A DNA stretch of 64,000 nt, from assembly GCA_964035755.1 (NCBI GenBank), contig CAXIVR010000006.1, positions 71,430,137 through 71,494,136 on the forward strand, written 5' to 3'. This document shows, one piece after another, positions 1 to 10,549 of the stretch. Position 1 is the stretch's first letter; every line of letters begins with the position of its first letter. The notes beneath the pieces were generated by a model. It did not search any database, was not told the DNA's origin, and worked only from the letters and a program-made list of their open reading frames with translations. Position numbers and translations under genes: made by a program. This DNA comes from Teleogryllus oceanicus. Lineage: Eukaryota > Arthropoda > Insecta > Orthoptera > Gryllidae.

Positions 1-1240
1 ATTTTACTCGTTGACAATCTCTAAAAAAGTATTGCTGTAGTCCTCCGAATAATACGATGATTATCGACTGTTTCTTTTATTAATGTTTCTCGGAAATTCT
101 CGGAAAGGTTCGGACCACTAGAGAAACTGAAATTAAGGAGTGGGAAAACAGCATTGGTTAGTACGAGCAGAGCCTAGACTGGAGAGAAATAAATAATAAA
201 TCAATAAACTAACAATAATTAAGTTAGCAGTAAGTTATGTTAGGTAAAATAATAAAAATAAGTTATTAAATTAAAATTAAATTAATAAAAATAAGTTAAA
301 TAAATTAAAATTAAATTAATTAAAATAAGTTAAATAAATTAAAATTAAATTAAATTAAAATAAAATAAAACGGTTAAAATAAAACACATTAGGGGGCGAA
401 GGAGTGGAATCGGAAATGATAGGGCAGAGGCGTTGGTGCGGACGATTTTCTGTGGTGCTGTTTGTTTTCAGGTGCGGTGGAGGCCAAACACTGGAAGGAG
501 AATGCCTGACGCCCGCGCCAAATAAATAAATAGTTTAAAAACCGGATAGAGTAGCATGTACTCGGCTTCTGACGGCAGGTTTTTCCCCCTTCAGGTTTTT
601 TTCCTCAGCCGTACCTTATGGTCTCGTTTCCGCGGCTTTGATGCGATGGAGAGACCATTTGGGAGTGAATACCAGAAGGCGATAGGTTAGAACGCGGTAG
701 AATGTAGGTATTGTAATGGCTTAAGGCCTTCGGCCTAGCCACATTGCATCAAGTTTTTAATTTGGCTGTAATAATTACCCATTAAATAAAAAAATAATGT
801 TTTGTATTTATAGTAGCTGTAATCAAACGACCCGTATAAAAATTCGTACAAAAATGAGTCAAATTTAAGTGAACCAATAATCTTCAATTTTAAAACAAAA
901 TTTAATATTTTGTTGTACTAAAAGATCAAAATGTCTCATCTTTGACGGTTTACGTTAAAATTTCATTACTCTTCCGCACTCACGCACACTCCTCCTCGTA
1001 GCCACAAGAACAAAACTATGATTTACTGTTTAATCATGATTTTAAAATTTGCTCTGGACTTTAAGTTTATTAACATTCAATTAATCCAGTAACTGGCTTT
1101 AAATATGTTATTAATTTCCTTGAACACAAAAAACAAGTTTGATGAACATTTATAACATTTGTAAAAAGAAATGTAGACATTTGTTAAAAGAAAAGTGATT
1201 TCTTACCTTTTTTAAGTTTCACAAGTTAGGAGACTCCCAC
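1..1240. other. AT-rich intergenic stretch, no supported gene
   Basis: No convincing gene. At 183-378 there is an imperfect A/T repeat built from variants of TAAATAAATTAAAATTAAAT. A consensus-like acceptor (TTTGTTTTCAG at about 460-472) is followed by a 17-codon open stretch that stops directly before an AAATAAATAAA run near 519-531. This could be a tiny terminal exon or the 3' end of an old retroelement, but nothing upstream supports either reading. Confidence 0.5.
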
Positions 1241-1286
1241 AATGCCACAACATACAATCAAACATCCATGCTCTGCTTCGCATTCG

Positions 1287-1482
1287 AATCTTGCTCTCCC
1301 AACTTGGACTCCTCCAAAGGCCTCGGAATCTAACCTGGAATTCGAATCTGGGCCTCGGAATCTAACCTTCGAACTGGGATCCTCGGACTCCAACCTCGGT
1401 CTCGAACATCGGTCTCCGACCGTAGACTCGAACTGGGATCTCTGACTCGATCTTCGAATTCGAACCTCAGATTCAGATTGAT
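1287..1482. repeat. Degenerate TCGAA/TCGGA-rich minisatellite
   Basis: Short degenerate units recur over about 195 bp, such as CCTCGGAATCTAACCT (twice) and TCGAACTGGGATC (twice). TCGAA, TCGGA and GACTCGA submotifs are scattered through it. Unit length is irregular, about 12-25 bp. Reading frames across it on both strands are a by-product of the repeat and are not called as genes. Confidence 0.5.
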
Positions 1483-1644
1483 TCTTTCTGAACAAATAAA
1501 TTCATTTCACGATAAACAATTAACGTGTTCCTGGAGTGTTTCTATGTTTCTGAAATGCAAATTTTCCTCTAGAATGCATTTTTTTTAAACCAGCTTTTGA
1601 GTGCTTATTGCGGCTAGAATATCCACTAATATTCCACGTAATTT

Positions 1645-1886
1645 TCTAGGGCTTTTATCTATCCAACAGCCGATTACCCTTTACGTCCCGATGGGACGCA
1701 TATTCGACCATACACTAGACCAACACACTTCTCCCGTGATCTAAGGTCAGCAGAACGCGAGGCCCACCGCGACAACATATACAAAGTCAAGGGACTATGC
1801 CCAAGGCGGGACTCGAACCCGCGACTCTTTGGACCGACGCGCTGAGTCGGTACTCGCTCTTAGCCACCTCGGCCATCCAGGTCGGC
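1645..1886 (-). mobile_element. tRNA-derived SINE (Leu/Ser-like head) with 12-bp target-site duplication
   Basis: On the minus strand the unit begins with a tRNA-like head (1799-1886) with an A box (GGCCGAGGTGG) and a B box (GGTTCGAGTCCC). The long spacing between them recalls class II tRNAs (Leu or Ser). About 150 bp of unrelated body follows. The unit is flanked by a perfect 12-bp direct repeat, TCCACGTAATTT, at 1633-1644 and 1887-1898, as expected from LINE-driven target-primed integration. The duplication argues against a functional tRNA gene. No second copy was seen in the window. Confidence 0.8.
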
Positions 1887-1898
1887 TCCACGTAATTT

Positions 1899-2440
1899 AT
1901 TAGACAAAATATGCTTAAAATTGTATTAAGAGCTTGTTTTAGAATTTTCCATATTTCCTCCCCGGACACTCTAGATGTATATATAGACTACCTTCCCCAG
2001 GAACCTTATGCTCTTTGACAACCTCCTTTCAGAAGACAACTCCCAGTCGTACTGCATCCGCCTGCCACCAAAACGCCGCACAAGAAAATGAATGGGCGTG
2101 TCACAGCTAATCTCCGATCGATCCGCCTCAGTCCGGACGGAAGTGATTCTGCTTTAATTTCTGCTCTCTTCCGCAGACCGGCGCTGAAGGGTGAGTCGGT
2201 GATGGCTCCGTGATTCAATTGAAGAAAAAAAAATTCAGTGCGACGCAATTTTGCCGGCGGGCGTCTGGCTTGTTAAAATGCATCGAACGGTGCGTCCATT
2301 ACCTAGAGCAATATGAATATATCCGGGGAGTCAACCCAATTTGGAGCTCCCCTCCTCTCCAATTCGTATGCTACGCTGCCCACTCCCCTGTCTATTCAGA
2401 GGTGACTGCGTTGGGTGAATCGTTTGTCCACAAAATGTGT
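1899..2440. other. Unassigned, no gene seen
   Basis: Mixed-composition sequence between the SINE and the direct repeat that precedes the MITE. No splice-supported open frame or recognised element was found. Confidence 0.4.
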
Positions 2441-2511
2441 TAAGCCGGATCGTTTGGTGTATGTGTCCGTACACAGAGAGCTCAGGTGCTCTTGCATGAA
2501 GGTTCTGGAGC
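2441..2511 (+). repeat. Left copy of a diverged direct repeat flanking a MITE
   Basis: Begins GTTAAGCCGGATCGTTTGG, continues through a GTATGTGTCCGTA block and ends in a GTGCTCTTGCATGAAGG block. The same order of blocks recurs, diverged, at 3210-3296, so the MITE at 2512-3183 sits between two related copies. The repeat may predate the insertion. Confidence 0.6.
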
Positions 2512-3183
2512 TATAGAACGATTTTCCTGAGGATGAGCCAAAGTGACAGCTATTGCCGGCAACATATCTGAAGGTTCTGTGGTCGTTGTGCTCTCGAGCC
2601 CATTAGATTCCCTTCCTGCATTCGTTCGTTGGCAGTTGGCTAACTTGTAAATGGCTTCGACGTTTCCTTTAGTGATGCCCTCGTCCGACGAATATAGAGT
2701 TCACTTTGAGAAATAATTGAAATTAGGAAGTTCAATGTCATGTGCTCTTCTGTAAAAATTATTTTTTCTATAAACATTACATTGAATTATGTGATAAATA
2801 TTATGTTTATTTTAAAACCAAGATGCGTACTGGTGCACTTGTTTCCGTCTATTGTGATGTTGTGTGGTGAGCTGTGATTGAGAGCTTTCTATTTACATTC
2901 GTGGCAGTGTTCTTTTAGTGATTGTGAGGGAATGTTAAGGGATTTTCCACATACGTAATTAAATTTAAATATTTCCCGGACTCGCGTACGTGCATATACC
3001 TCAGCGAAACACTTAAATTTCTGCGTAGGGATGTTTTCGCAGGATACCCATAACCTAACACTTTACAAAGAGGCGTGACTGAACAGTTCTCGCGGCGGAG
3101 GGATAATTCTCTGAATTACATGATATCTTCAGTTGTTACACAAACTGTCACTTTGGCTCATCCTTATGAAACTCCTTCTATAC
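2512..3183 (+). mobile_element. Non-autonomous TIR element (MITE), copy 1
   Basis: Ends are inverted repeats of about 38 bp, beginning TATAGAACGATTTTCC and running through a GATGAGCCAAAGTGACAG block. The right end at about 3142-3183 is more decayed. A TA at each edge suggests a TA target duplication, as in Tc1/mariner-type elements. A second copy lies at 48004-48658 in the opposite orientation and matches over most of its length, including the interior. No transposase coding was seen. Confidence 0.75.
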
Positions 3184-3209
3184 CATATAGTTCAAATATA
3201 AGACAATTT

Positions 3210-3296
3210 GTTAAGCCGGATGTTTGATGTATGTGTCCGTATCCGTTCCGAATACAAAAATCTAAAGTGCTTTTGCATTAAGGTGATCGAGCTACC
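3210..3296 (+). repeat. Right copy of the diverged direct repeat
   Basis: Begins GTTAAGCCGGATGTTTGATG, then a GTATGTGTCCGTA block, then a GTGCTTTTGCATTAAGG block. This is the same order as 2441-2511, with an insertion of roughly 15 bases in the middle. Confidence 0.6.
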
Positions 3297-3933
3297 AGGT
3301 CATTCAAATTTAAGAAGAAAAGTATAGAATTTTGTAACAATACTGCGAGGTCCAAGTGAAATTCGAAACATTACTTTACATTGTAACACACGTTGTAATC
3401 ACGGACTCGAAAACAATTCGTCTTAGACTCGCAAAATTTCCTATTTCCTAAACTGGGTTTAAAACCTGTGTATACTTATTAATTTTTAATATACAAATTA
3501 AGACTTTTTTGTACTTTCTATTAGATTTCAGGTTTAGCTCTTCCGAATGACGTGGCTGGTCAAAAGCATGCAGAAATCTTGAGATGTGTAAAATTAAGTT
3601 GACTACATAATACTCTTCACAATTTAATTATACTTGTTTACATCTTCATCTTTGTTACTAAAAACTTACCAATTATAGAATGTTTACCTTAGTACAATAT
3701 CACGTTCATGGTGTAACGCGGAGTTCAGGACCTGAGGATTTTACGTTGGGTTCCGCCTTTTAAGTTGGGACGCTTTCCGCTATACTTTCTGCAGGGACTA
3801 GTTTGAATTTTCGAACTAGTTGGAATTTGTGGATGAAAAAGAGTGTTTACGAAAACTTTTCTCGGTTTTCTTTTCCCTTTCAGTCATTATATCTTCATCC
3901 ATTGATGATATCGTAGGCTTCCGCGGTCAGTCA
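3297..3933. other. AT-rich intergenic stretch
   Basis: No gene, RNA or clear repeat was recognised. Confidence 0.4.
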
Positions 3934-4156
3934 TGATCTGGGCTGTCCGGGTGACGCCGCGACGAATGCTGAGGTGCCGACTGGGCGCTGTCTACCGTCT
4001 CTCGGGCGGTAACGTTTCGACCGACATGTCGCGGTCCTCTTCAGGGCTGTACTCCCTACTGGCTCAGGGCTGTACTGCCTACTTTCGACCGACATGTCGG
4101 TTGAAACGTCGGCACCTCAGCCTTCGTCATGGCGTCACCTGGACAGCCCAGATTAT
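3934..4156 (-). mobile_element. Inverted-arm element with hammerhead-like core (Penelope-like fragment?)
   Basis: Arms of about 47 bp at 3934-3980 and 4110-4156 are inverted copies (shared GGGCTGTCC, GTGACGCC and GCTGAGGTGCCGA blocks). Between them the minus strand reads CTGAAGA (4044-4038), a 5-bp stem GACCG/CGGTC with loop, then GAAAC (4018-4014). That is the order of the hammerhead ribozyme catalytic core. A second CGACCGACATGTCGG block lies at about 4086-4100, and a short tandem GGGCTGTACT repeat lies at about 4044-4075. Penelope-like retroelements are known to carry hammerheads and inverted termini; assignment to them is inference. Confidence 0.5.
4014..4044 (-). ncRNA. Hammerhead ribozyme-like core 1
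   Basis: Minus strand order is CUGAAGA, hairpin stem II (GACCG paired with CGGUC), GAAAC. All invariant core bases of the CUGANGA and GAAA boxes are present. A GUC triplet with sequence complementary to the upstream arm lies about 40 nt further on (GUCGGCACCUCAGC, near 3984-3971), but the upstream strand of stem I is not directly next to CUGAAGA as a minimal hammerhead needs. Self-cleavage is therefore uncertain. Confidence 0.45.
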
Positions 4157-4159
4157 ACA

Positions 4160-7100
4160 TCAATTGATATCCATCATCGTTAATTCATATTTGCATCATC
4201 TTTCCTTCCGTGTCATCACCATTTTCATCCAAGAAGCAATTTCGTTCATCATTTCGAAGGATGTCACACTGACTCACTGTTAAGAGTTCTAGGATTTAAG
4301 AATTTACAAGACTCCATTTCTATGCTTTTCTAGAATTCACTACACGTTAAGTATCGGAAGATGGTACATTGCGTAGTTCAACAGGACAGAATATGCGGTT
4401 GCTAACAATCTCGATGCTTCTTCTACATTCTGAAGACGTTGCACAAAAAAATTTAAGACCACTTTATCTTTTCTTTGGCACATCTGCTCCCTTTTAAGTG
4501 TTTCATCCCCTCGTGGACTGCAACGGGCACATCTCTCTTACTAGAACCACCTCCCTCCTTTCCCATTCGCAGCAAGTGACAACTCGGTGAGCGGAAAAAA
4601 ATTCCAACCGATATCCCCTAACTTCTCTCTTAAAATTGGATGCGCCGTAAATTGGTTAGAATTGTATTAAAGCTCCTATTGTTTCAGTACGAAGGGTGGA
4701 AAAGAAATAAAGGCGTACGACTCAGAGGGTGGAACATTTATGTAATGAGATATTGGTGATGGAAATTGGACTACTAAAAGCACACGGATTTGAACTGGAT
4801 ATCTGCTGGATTATACGCGAATCAGGAAATGTGAGGAGATGAATCTTAATGGAATATTTTATTGGTAATGGCAAATGGAAATTAAAGGCAAGACAGGTCA
4901 GAGGGGTTCAATAAGCTAATATCCAGCGACGGGGCGAGGGGCAGAGAGGGGGGAAGGGGCGGAGAGGGGGAGCGGGAGAGAGGGGCGTGCAGGAGCGTGC
5001 TCTGGGAAGGGTCGGGGGTGGAATTTAATTTATACCTCGCCGGCCTGCCAATCAAAGGGGACTTAACAAGGATATAAATCGGGAGCCGGAGTTATTCCCG
5101 TCGCTTTTTACCCTCCTTAACTTCTTTAACTGTCCGATTTATGTCTGGTGATACTTTTTAACGGCGAGGGAAAATTGTGGACGACGAATGGTTGTCGTTT
5201 CCTCCCGAGATTTGTGGTATTCAGTTTGATTGTGAGATTCGTATGTTTTGTACTGCCGTAGAAATGGAATTTTAACTGGTAAAAAAGGCTGTTTTCATGA
5301 TGTTATAATTTTTATTGAATTGCGAAAAATTAACACATTTAACCAATCCTTTGTGTGCGTAATTTAGGTTTGTTCAATTGCAGTAATTAAAGTAATTTTA
5401 AATAACGAATTTCTTTCATTTTTAAGGATTTTAATATATTCATGTAATTAATACACGAGTGCTTTCACGTTTCTGTTATTACATAATATTCGTTTACCAT
5501 TCATATTAATCGAAATGAATAATTGCTAAAGCGTATTTTTTAAACCATTTGTTTTAGGATAGTAGTTTTCCATCACCACATTTTACACATTTCTTCCATT
5601 ACTTCAGGTATTTGGTTATCTACTTTACTCCACGATTTGTGAAACATTTTAATACATTGTTTAGATGGCCTTTTCCCCACCTCCGTCAAAATTCCTAGCT
5701 CATTTGAATTTTTTCTTGATTTTTATCCATCAAAGAGAATGATCATGACAATTATGACGACGTACACATTTGTTCGTCGATGGAACAATAAATCAGTCAT
5801 CATGTGCTATAGTAGCGTAACTCCTTGTTTCAAATGATTTTCACGTTATTAATTAAAATACTTGTTTTTCATTTCTTTGGAAGACATGAAAGAACATAGC
5901 TATTATGAATGTTATAATCACAATTCTGGTAGTGGTTAGGTATCTTACGCGAGACAGGGATGTTTACAATCTAATTTTATCGAAATTGACAAAATCAATA
6001 CATAATATGTATTTCTCTCTAAATGTCTTGTAAAGTTTTTACTGTTTCTCGACGAAAATAAATTAAATCAATACTGTGTCTACTCTAATAATCTGAATTA
6101 ATCATTTAATTGTTCTTCAGTAATGTAAATATATTTCCTGCATATGACACTACTTTATGACCGTGGCAGTAGAAGGTTTTTATAGTGATGGTGGAAATCA
6201 AGTATGAAAGTTGACAATATTCGTGATGTCTTCACAAGAACTAATAATTCTAAGAGAAGTGGAGTTCTTAAGTATTCTTTTGAATGACACTGTCAAAGAA
6301 AATTATGGCTGATTCCAGAAATTGATATTGAAGCTTCGTATGTGTGAAGTTCATTGGAAATGTTTAGTACCTATTACAAATACTACTGCAGTCGGTTGAA
6401 AATAAAATTTTTATCCATTCTTAGTTATGTATAATTTTATGTTTATGTATAAAATATGCATATTATTTTTGTTACGGCAACATTTTAAATTTAAATATTG
6501 TTTTGGGATGTGAGGAATTGTTAACTGAAATTAAGTTTTGACCACAGGTTTCTTAATTTATCAAGTCTACATTAGTTTTTTAAAATTCAATTCACTTTTT
6601 AAAAAAATCGAGTCTGCTTTTCGTAGAAAATGGAGATCTTATGTAATTTGGTTTTTGTTTCAAAATGTTGAGAATTAAATCTTACGTGAAGTGGTTATTT
6701 ACATTTAATATCTGATTAATTCATCATTATAAACAGGTTAAATTGAAAACAAAGTTTCGCAGAATATTTGACCCCAATAAATAATGAGTTGTTAATAGAA
6801 TTCAGACGATTACTAAATGTTCTCAATTCCGATATTTGATAGGGTTTGAAGATTTTGTCACATTTGGAAATATTACTGTAATAAGTATATTACTATAATC
6901 TGTTATAGAATGTGACAATATTCTTAATATTGATACAATATTCATGGTACATCCATCACTAAATATTGTTTTGCGCATTTTAGTTCCATTAATATGATTC
7001 TGAATTTTCTGAATTGACACATTATGAATTTTAAATCCATTAACATATAAAAATAAAATTGGAGCATTGAATTGCTCATTGAATCAAACAGATAAAGTCA

Positions 7101-7665
7101 AGAGATTTGAAAGTATTGAGTCAAGCTTGCAAATGTTCGAATGGTGAAAAAAGCGCTAAATAACCAGTTTTTTTAATCTCAAAACTTTTTAACCACCCAT
7201 GTCATTCAAGGATTTAAAGATTCCATGATTCCAATGTTTCACCCCGTATCTTCCAACACCTAGAAACTCGTCATATCCGAGAAAACAAGGAAAAAGTTTA
7301 ATTAAGTCACTACCAATGTTCGAATTGCATGTCCTAACATTTCTCATCACAGCTTATCACAACTCTGATGTCCGTTGATTAGGAGAACTTATGAATATAA
7401 CACTTCAACATCAACAGATGAACATCATTAACACGTTCAATTGTAATAAATAATAACTAATCAAACCCTAATTCCGAGGTGCTTATACTACTATTTCTTA
7501 TTAACACATGTTCTGTGAGCGCTTATAAAAATTAAGATGATAGCGATCTGTAATAAGAAAGAAGCTTTTCATTCAATACGAACTATGCAAACAAATGCGT
7601 TGAATAATTTTACTTCGTTCATCTTCAAACTTGATAAATGCATCCAGATGTTTTGAATGATTTTT
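4160..7665. other. AT-rich intergenic region
   Basis: Long AT-rich stretch without a supported gene. The exception is a G-rich, purine-run patch at about 4929-5030, followed by a unique-looking block to about 5110. No repeat family seen elsewhere in the window was recognised here. Confidence 0.4.
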
Positions 7666-7670
7666 TTTCG

Positions 7671-7676
7671 TTTATT
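7671..7676 (-). terminator. Poly(A) signal AATAAA of the proline-rich gene
   Basis: On the minus strand AATAAA lies about 50 nt after the TGA stop at 7724-7726 and is followed by an A-rich run. Position and orientation fit the terminal exon that starts at 7820. Confidence 0.5.
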
Positions 7677-7723
7677 TTGCGCCTTGATGGATCAAAGTTG
7701 CACGCTGCACTGTCCCGCCGGTT

Positions 7724-10536
7724 TCACTTTGCATGGCGTATGACGTTATGGCTTTGAGTGTTGTTCGCCATCAGGAAGGCGTGTGTTTCCATAATCTGTT
7801 TTGAAGGCAGATGGACCTTGCTGAAAAAAAAAGTGAGAAGAAAAGTACTATAAATAAAAGTACTATGTTTTAATCCTTTCACATTACTTAAATAACTGAA
7901 TGAAAAAAAAGGCTACTGTGTATTAGTATAATATTGCTTATTTTTTGTTGCTGAATAGGTTAAAAAAATAGTGAATGCTTATAATTTTAAAAGCACAGTA
8001 AAACAATTTCGAGTAATGTACAGAATACAAGTACAGTACAGAATTCAGAAGATGCTTGGAACTACATTTACGAAAAAAAAAAAAAATTTTTAACAATATT
8101 TAATCACGCCTCAATTCTTGTTAGTTAGAAGACAAACTAAAACGAATACAATTAATAATATAATTGTATAGTACAGTACTTATTAAAACGATAATGTTTT
8201 GTTTCAATTGATGCCGTTTATTATTTGTATTCATATCTTATTTCTAGCTTATTGACAAAAAATTATGAAGGAAGCCATAATGTTTACAATTTTTAGTAAA
8301 TGTGACACATTTTTTGTGGTAATTTTCAACACTTACACCATTGTTGTTGTGTTCTAAAGCTTTGGAGTCTTCTGTCGAAGTTGAGTTCTAAGGATAAAGT
8401 TCAGCAGTTGTAGTTGTGGTCTCGGGGTACCGAGGTGCTGGTATTCAGTCAAATGTAGTACCGTTGCTGTTAAAGATGCGCTTTTAAGGGTGTTTATAGG
8501 TATGTCATTTGGTTTAAGATGGCGGTGTCGTGCTCTCAGGTGGGTGCGTTTGTTGTAGTTGTGCTCGTTGTGTGTAGTAGTTGTGCTTTCTGGCGTGGAT
8601 GGTGATGGGGTTGTTGTATTCTCAGGTCTCAGTGAAATTCTTGCCAACAAGTACGCAAGCGGGCGGTACCTGCCATAGAGGATGTTTTGTTGATTCAATT
8701 AATTCCAACTTTCTAAGCAATAAACACACGTGATAGTGTTTTACTTAATTATTCAAATGTTATATCCAAAATTAATTAAATTGGGAAAAAAACATATTTT
8801 ATGATTAAATATACATATATCTAATGACTTTGATTTTAACAGTAAATTTGTAACTATTACTAGACATCTAAACTTCATCAACAGACAAATGAGTTATGAA
8901 AATAAATAATTTTGATATTTCCTTTTCAGGAATTAAACAAAAAAAAAATTTCAAAAATGTAATTAAATTTACCTAATCTTCACAACAGCAACGTCATCTG
9001 GTAAAAACACTTCTGGGGGAAATAAAGGTCTTTTGGGCGGTGGTGGGGGCAGAGATGATACCCATACATGCACGTCTTCGACTGGTGGGTGGAAGGGTAC
9101 AGTTTCTCTAGACAAAAAAGAATCACAATGTTATACAATTTAGTATCTTAAATTGTTCTAAAAATCATTAAATACTTAAATTAGCATAACGATAACTGTG
9201 TTTGTGCTTACTGTGTTACTGTGTTTGTGTGTATCTTATATTTTATCATTCATAAGCAAACTTAAAATGTTCATTTAAGTATATTTTAAAAATGGAAAGG
9301 TATATAAATCTTACAAATTAATTTATTGATGTTATTTCTCCTATAATACGTAAAACGTTTTTTATCATGATAAACAACGATATCTTATTCGAGTCTATTA
9401 GCTATTAAATTAACTAAGTAATTAACTAGGTCAATATTTTATCAGTAAAATTTAGGGAATTTCAAAAACATCAATGTAAAATTACATGACTGAATTACCC
9501 CATCTTATTTTCAAAATTAAAACACTGTTAGTAATTTTCAGACAAAATATAGCACCTGTGTGGCAACGAAATCTAATACCTCTAACCCATATATTTCTAT
9601 GCCAAAGTAAAGCAATTTGTTTCAGGCTACACTATTAGCAAGAACTTCAAATAAATAGATCAAAGGAAAACGTTATCAATTAAAAAAGCGGATGATTATG
9701 TTAGACTAGTACCAGAATTTATTTTTACACATAATGTTTAGAAAATACACGGTGAAAAAATCGAAAAGTATCTATTGACTGCTTTAGCGTTATAACTTGT
9801 ATTACAATGTACTGACATTAAAAAAATGTATCACAAATTTTTCCTCGCAAGTAAATATTAAAAACTAAGGTTCAAGACTACATGTTCTTAATCGTTGTTT
9901 AATTTTAACTTAATGCTTTCTAATATTTTCAACACAGCTTCTACCATCAGAAATTAAATAGAAACCTTCTCATATTCACAATAAAGAAACCTCATGACGG
10001 AAACAGCCACAAAAATTGAAACGAACGACATGAATAAAGGGGTTATTTTAAATAGAACAACTTTGAAAGCTATGTTTTGCGGTTACAGGCTCGGAATATA
10101 CGTATTGACAATCATGATAAATAAACAAGCGGTGCACAGCTTTCATATATTTCGTGCATATTTATCTTACATATATGCTATTCCGATCAGATTATTGTAT
10201 TCCTCCGAAAGCCTTTTATATTATTAGAACAATAAATGACTTTCTAATTCTGTCAGATTTTACTCAATGTCATATTCATGTCGTCAGAGAATCAAATAAC
10301 AGCTCATAGAGTTAAAACTCATTGTGAAAGTAATGGATTTTGAAACGTTCATAATTTCTTAATGAATTCAATCACCTGAACCAATGATGTTCCACAGCAG
10401 GAGGTGGGAGCAGAAAGGGCGGCGGCGGAGGCGGAGGTGGAGGCGGAATGAAGCCGGGGTGCGACCCTAATAAGAACGGTGCAGTCAGAAGTAGAGCTCC
10501 CAACCGCAAGTACACTCCCTCCGCTAGTGTTGGCAT
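7724..10536 (-). CDS. Secreted proline-rich protein of unknown function, three coding exons
   Basis: Model: join of 10376-10536, 8973-9107 and 7724-7820 on the minus strand, 130 residues. The first exon follows acceptor CTGTCTGCATAG and ends at donor CAG|GTGATT. The second has acceptor TTTTTTGTCTAG and donor TTAG|GTAAAT. The third has a strong acceptor with a long pyrimidine tract ending TTTTCAG. Both introns interrupt a codon after its second base, and the frame stays open throughout. The start ATG at 10536-10534 begins a signal-peptide-like segment (hydrophobic ALLLTAPFLLG at residues 14-24). Ten prolines follow at 31-40, PPP at 44-46, PPPPP at 74-78 and acidic PDD at 90-92. The end is hydrophilic. 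No known domain was recognised. Secretion and membership of a proline-rich extracellular protein class are inference. An in-frame TGA upstream in the candidate 5' exon supports this start. Confidence 0.6.
8354..8669 (-). CDS. Possible alternative last exon of the proline-rich gene
   Basis: After a weaker acceptor (CCTCTATGGCAG at 8681-8670) the minus strand stays open for 104 codons to TAG at 8356-8354. The first base completes the codon split at the donor at 8973, giving a 203-residue product. The tail is Thr/Ser/Asn-rich (residues PENTTTPSPSTPESTTTT near its start), then basic and His-rich. An AATAAA lies further downstream, near 8220. It may be a real alternative terminal exon or a chance open frame; the exon at 7724-7820 has the better acceptor. 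Confidence 0.3.
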
Positions 10537-10549
10537 GCCTCCGTGCTTC

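Noticed and set aside
1799..1886. Functional tRNA-Leu/Ser gene
   Set aside because: The tRNA-like part is joined to a SINE body, and the whole is flanked by a 12-bp target duplication.
10330..10350. Hammerhead-like GAAACGTT
   Set aside because: Isolated GAAACG without stem II or CUGANGA.
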